A stretch of DNA of 64,000 nucleotides, from the NCBI GenBank assembly GCA_902576115.1, contig CACGUE010000005.1, positions 1 to 64,000 of the forward strand, given 5' to 3'. Below, in pieces: positions 60,813 to 64,000 of this stretch. A model generated the notes under the pieces. That model did not search any database. It had not been told where the DNA came from and saw nothing but the letters and a program-made list of their open reading frames with translations. A program made the position numbers and the translations under genes. Origin of the DNA: an uncultured Pelagibacteraceae bacterium. Its GTDB lineage: Bacteria > Pseudomonadota > Alphaproteobacteria > Pelagibacterales > Pelagibacteraceae. Every line of letters starts with the position of its first letter. Positions within the stretch are counted from its first letter, which is position 1.

Positions 60813-61895
60813 ATGAAAATTTGTCTTATAGGCCAAAATTTAACAAATTTGATTCTCGCTAGCGTTTTTGAGGAAAAAAAACTCAATGTTGACATATATT
60901 TAAATAAAAAGTTTCAAAACATAAAAACAAATAGAACAATAGCATTATCAAGCGAAAATTTTGATTATTTAAAATTTGTTACAAAATCAAGCATTATACC
61001 TTGGAAAAGTAAAGAAATTAAAATTTTTACAGAAGATTCACAATCTAAAGAGATAATTAATTTTATAAAAAAAAATAAAGAGGTTTTTAATTTAGTATCT
61101 TATTCGAAATTAAATGAAATTTTTTTAAAAAAAATAAAAAAATCAAAATTTATAAAATTACATCATTTAGATACGTCTAGTTCATTTATTCTAAATAAAA
61201 TTAAAAAATATGATTTAGTTATTAACAGTGAAAATAAAAATTTTATTTCAAATAAATTTTTTACAAATAAAATAAAAAAAAATTACAGAAGTAGAGCGTA
61301 CACATTTATAATAAATCATAGTCGTAAAGATAATGATATCGCTATTCAAGTTTTTACAAAATTTGGTCCCTTAGCTTTTCTGCCATTATCTAATACCAAA
61401 ACTTCAATAGTTTTTTCTTATAAGGGAGTGAAAATAGATGATGAGAAAATCGTCGATATATTTAAAAAATATAATTCTTTCTACTCATTTGCTAAAATAA
61501 ATAAAATTGAAAATTTTAGTCTTAGTTTTGAAATGCTTAGAAATTATACTTATAATAATATCCTCGCTTTTGGCGATTTAATACATCGCATTCATCCCCT
61601 TGCAGGGCAAGGATTTAACATGACAATTAGAGATATTAAAATAATCTCAAGATTAGTAAATGAAAGAATATCTTTAGGTCTTCCGATAGATATCTCAGTT
61701 GCCGAAGATTTCCAGAATTCTACAAAACACCTTAATTATCTTTATGGAAAAGCTATCGATGGTATATATGAATTTTTTAGATTAGATAGTAATATTAATA
61801 ATTCAATTTCAAAACCAGTTTTTAGTATTCTAAATAAAAATTCTATTTTTAAAAAGTATTCTAATATTTTATCTGATAAAGGATTTAATTTGTAA
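60813..61895 (+). CDS. UbiH/UbiF-family FAD-dependent monooxygenase, divergent
   Basis: TRTIALSSENFDYLK-like; ILAFGDLIHRIHPLAGQGFNMTIRDIKIISRLV. Confidence 0.85.
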   Translation: MKICLIGQNLTNLILASVFEEKKLNVDIYLNKKFQNIKTNRTIALSSENFDYLKFVTKSSIIPWKSKEIKIFTEDSQSKEIINFIKKNKEVFNLVSYSKLNEIFLKKIKKSKFIKLHHLDTSSSFILNKIKKYDLVINSENKNFISNKFFTNKIKKNYRSRAYTFIINHSRKDNDIAIQVFTKFGPLAFLPLSNTKTSIVFSYKGVKIDDEKIVDIFKKYNSFYSFAKINKIENFSLSFEMLRNYTYNNILAFGDLIHRIHPLAGQGFNMTIRDIKIISRLVNERISLGLPIDISVAEDFQNSTKHLNYLYGKAIDGIYEFFRLDSNINNSISKPVFSILNKNSIFKKYSNILSDKGFNL

Positions 61896-61896
61896 A

Positions 61897-62538
61897 TTAC
61901 TGAAGAGTTGTATTTTCGAATTCGTCTTTAATATAATTATTTAGAATTTGTTCCATCTTTTCTTTTCTTACATTTATATCAAGACTTTCTAATAATATTT
62001 GTTTTTCTTCTAATGAAAAGGGTGATGCCATTGATAAATCATTAAGAGTTTGGCTGAGATCCTTCTTTTCTAAGTCTTTTAAGTTCACAATATACCCTTG
62101 TTTTTTGAAAAATGTTCTCATGTTCTTCATAATTAAGCTTAAGTCTGAAAAGTTAACTTCGTTACTTTTTTGCATTATATCTTTTGAAAAATGATCGTAT
62201 CGAACATTGCACTCACGATACATTTTGTCGGTATTTAACTCTGAGTTAATTTTGTACCTACAAATCCCGTTTAAAATAATAAGTATTCTACCGTCTTCTG
62301 TTTCATTGAAACTTGTGATTTTTCCAATACATCCTATTTCATATAAATCAGGTTTTTTCAAAGACCCTGTTTTTTTTGGCTGTATCATTCCAATCATCCT
62401 ATGTTTTTTCATACTATCATTTACCATTTGTAAATATCGAGGCTCAAAAATATTTAGTGGAACAGTTGTACCAGGAAACATTATAAAATTTGATAAAGGG
62501 AAAATTGGTATAGTTTTCGGTAATTCTTCGAGTTTCAT
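61897..62538 (-). CDS. Stand-alone Lon N-terminal (LON substrate-binding) domain protein
   Basis: IPIFPLSNFIMFPGTTVPLNIFEPRYLQMVNDSMKKHRMIGMIQPK. Confidence 0.92.
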   Translation of the reverse strand: MKLEELPKTIPIFPLSNFIMFPGTTVPLNIFEPRYLQMVNDSMKKHRMIGMIQPKKTGSLKKPDLYEIGCIGKITSFNETEDGRILIILNGICRYKINSELNTDKMYRECNVRYDHFSKDIMQKSNEVNFSDLSLIMKNMRTFFKKQGYIVNLKDLEKKDLSQTLNDLSMASPFSLEEKQILLESLDINVRKEKMEQILNNYIKDEFENTTLQ

Positions 62539-62660
62539 ATCTTAATTATAATAATTCTTTTCAAGGTTACAACTATACAGAAATGATTCGTAGTCGCATT
62601 TAACTATTTAATCACTTGCTAAATTCAAAAAAAGCTTTTAGTTTTGTTATGTAAGAATAA

Positions 62661-62735
62661 GCGGGCATAGCTCAGTGGTAGAGCGTCTCGTTGCCAACGA
62701 GAAGGTCGTGGGTTCAAGTCCCATTGCCCGCTCCA
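62661..62735 (+). tRNA. tRNA-Gly(GCC), CCA encoded
   Basis: GCGGGCA...TGCCCGC acceptor stem, D-loop AGCTCAGTGGTAGAGC, anticodon stem CTCGTTGCCAACGAG, T-loop GGTTCAAGTCC, TCCA end. Confidence 0.98.
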
Positions 62736-62751
62736 TTGAAGGAATTATATT

Positions 62752-63090
62752 ATGAGTGATTTAGCAAGTAAAAAATGTATCCCATGCGAAGGTAACATCC
62801 CGCCATTTAACGCAGAAGAAATTCATAAATATTTAAAACAAGTTGATGGATGGGAAGTTATAGAGGATAAAATCGATGGATTTCATTTGATAAAAAATTT
62901 TAAATTTGATGATTTTTTACAAAGTCAAAAATTTGTGAATAAAGTTGGAGAAATTGCTGAAACAGAGGGACATCACCCTGATATTTGGTTTGGATGGGGC
63001 TATGCAAGAATTAAAATATTTACTCATGCAATTAAAGGGCTTGCTGAAAGTGATTTTATTTTAGCTGCTAAAATAGATAAGATAAATTGA
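62752..63090 (+). CDS. 4a-hydroxytetrahydrobiopterin dehydratase (PCD)
   Basis: KYLKQVDGWEVIEDKIDGFHLIKNFKFDDFLQSQKFVNKVGEIAETEGHHPDIWFGWGYARIKIFTHAIKGLAESDFILAAKID. Confidence 0.94.
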   Translation: MSDLASKKCIPCEGNIPPFNAEEIHKYLKQVDGWEVIEDKIDGFHLIKNFKFDDFLQSQKFVNKVGEIAETEGHHPDIWFGWGYARIKIFTHAIKGLAESDFILAAKIDKIN

Positions 63091-64000
63091 TCAGTGATTA
63101 AAGTGTCTTGTTTTGGAAAATACTAAAATAGTATTTGTTTGATTAGCAAATTTAATAATTTCTTTATCATTTTTTGAACCCGACGGTTGAATGACTGCCG
63201 AAACACCTGCTTGAACTAATTTTTCTATACCATCCACAAACGGGAAGAACGCATCAGATGCTGCTAAGATTTCATCACTGTCGCTTATTTTCTGAAACTT
63301 TTTCATTTTATCAATTGCTATTTTGCAACTATCTAACCTACTTGGTTGACCAGAACCTATGCCTATTGTCTTGTAGTCTTTTGTAATAACTATCGCATTC
63401 GATTTTACACTTCTGCATATATTAAATGCAAAAATAAGTTTGTTTAAAGTTTTATTTGTAGGTTTTAATTTTGATACAATTTTAAAATCTTTGTTAGAAA
63501 AATTTTGATTATCCGGATCTTGAACTAAAATAGAATTAAATTTATTTATAAAATTAAATTTAAAATTTTTTTCTACTTTACTAGAATCAATTAACCTTAG
63601 ATTTTTTCTCTTTTTTAAAAGTTTGATTGATTTTTTGTCAAATCCATTTGCAATTATTACCTCAAAAAATATTTTATTAATCTCTTTAGCTAAACTAATA
63701 TTTAATTTAAAGTTACATGATACAATACCACCATAAGCGCTAATTGGGTCACTTTCTAAAGCCTCTTTAAAAGATTTGATTTTGTTTGGATTAATGGAAA
63801 CACCACAGGGATTAGCATGCTTAATTATTGCTACACCTTTATTTCTTGGCAAAGTTTTGGATATACTTAGAGCCGAATAAAGATCGTTATAGTTGTTGTA
63901 ACTTAGTTGTTTTCCACTGATTTGAATAATTTCCTGTTTGTTATTTTGTGAATATATTGCCGCTTTTTGATGAGGGTTTTCTCCATACCTCGTCTTCTCA
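63091..64000 (-). CDS. purH: Bifunctional AICAR formyltransferase/IMP cyclohydrolase PurH (partial, runs off right edge)
   Basis: LGKTRYGENPHQKAA... (edge) and KGVAIIKHANPCGVSI, DAFFPFVDGIEKLVQAGVSAVIQPSGSKNDKE, C-term TRHFNH; ORF-track start at 63852 is an internal Met. Confidence 0.95.
   Translation of the reverse strand, partial: EKTRYGENPHQKAAIYSQNNKQEIIQISGKQLSYNNYNDLYSALSISKTLPRNKGVAIIKHANPCGVSINPNKIKSFKEALESDPISAYGGIVSCNFKLNISLAKEINKIFFEVIIANGFDKKSIKLLKKRKNLRLIDSSKVEKNFKFNFINKFNSILVQDPDNQNFSNKDFKIVSKLKPTNKTLNKLIFAFNICRSVKSNAIVITKDYKTIGIGSGQPSRLDSCKIAIDKMKKFQKISDSDEILAASDAFFPFVDGIEKLVQAGVSAVIQPSGSKNDKEIIKFANQTNTILVFSKTRHFNH

Noticed and set aside
1-64000. CRISPR arrays, IS elements, prophage, rRNA, tmRNA or 6S RNA
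   Set aside because: No regularly spaced repeats, transposase/integrase ORFs or recognisable structural RNA signatures other than tRNA-Gly were seen.

Overview
The window is AT-rich, gene-dense bacterial DNA. Gene content and order look like a streamlined alphaproteobacterium, most likely SAR11/Pelagibacterales; this taxonomic call is inference only. Most of it is a core chromosomal backbone: miaB-fur-tsaB, murJ, maeB, grpE-dnaK-dnaJ-dapB-nth, leuS-lptE-holA, parB-parA-rsmG-mnmG-mnmE, rho-hemJ-hemH-hemE, ppsR-maf-aroE-coaE-dnaQ, secB, hslUV, hisBHAFE, lolA-ftsK, tRNA-Gly, purH. The parABS/rsmG/mnmG/rho/hemE | ppsR/maf/aroE/coaE/dnaQ arrangement matches the known alphaproteobacterial origin region. 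The 281-bp hemE/ppsR gap carries DnaA-box-like 9-mers, and there is a perfect parS palindrome inside rsmG plus a near-perfect one inside mnmG. An accessory segment (about 49.4-57.2 kb) breaks the core order. It holds a single-chain R-M-S type restriction-modification protein, an unannotated 55-codon ORF with a near-ideal Shine-Dalgarno, a TRAP transporter and a tandem pair of type IV pilin-like genes. The most interesting items below the ORF-track cutoff are a 38-codon ArfA-like ribosome-rescue ORF (18761..18877, -) ending in the KKGKGSYxRK signature, and the 55-aa ORF at 52822..52989.
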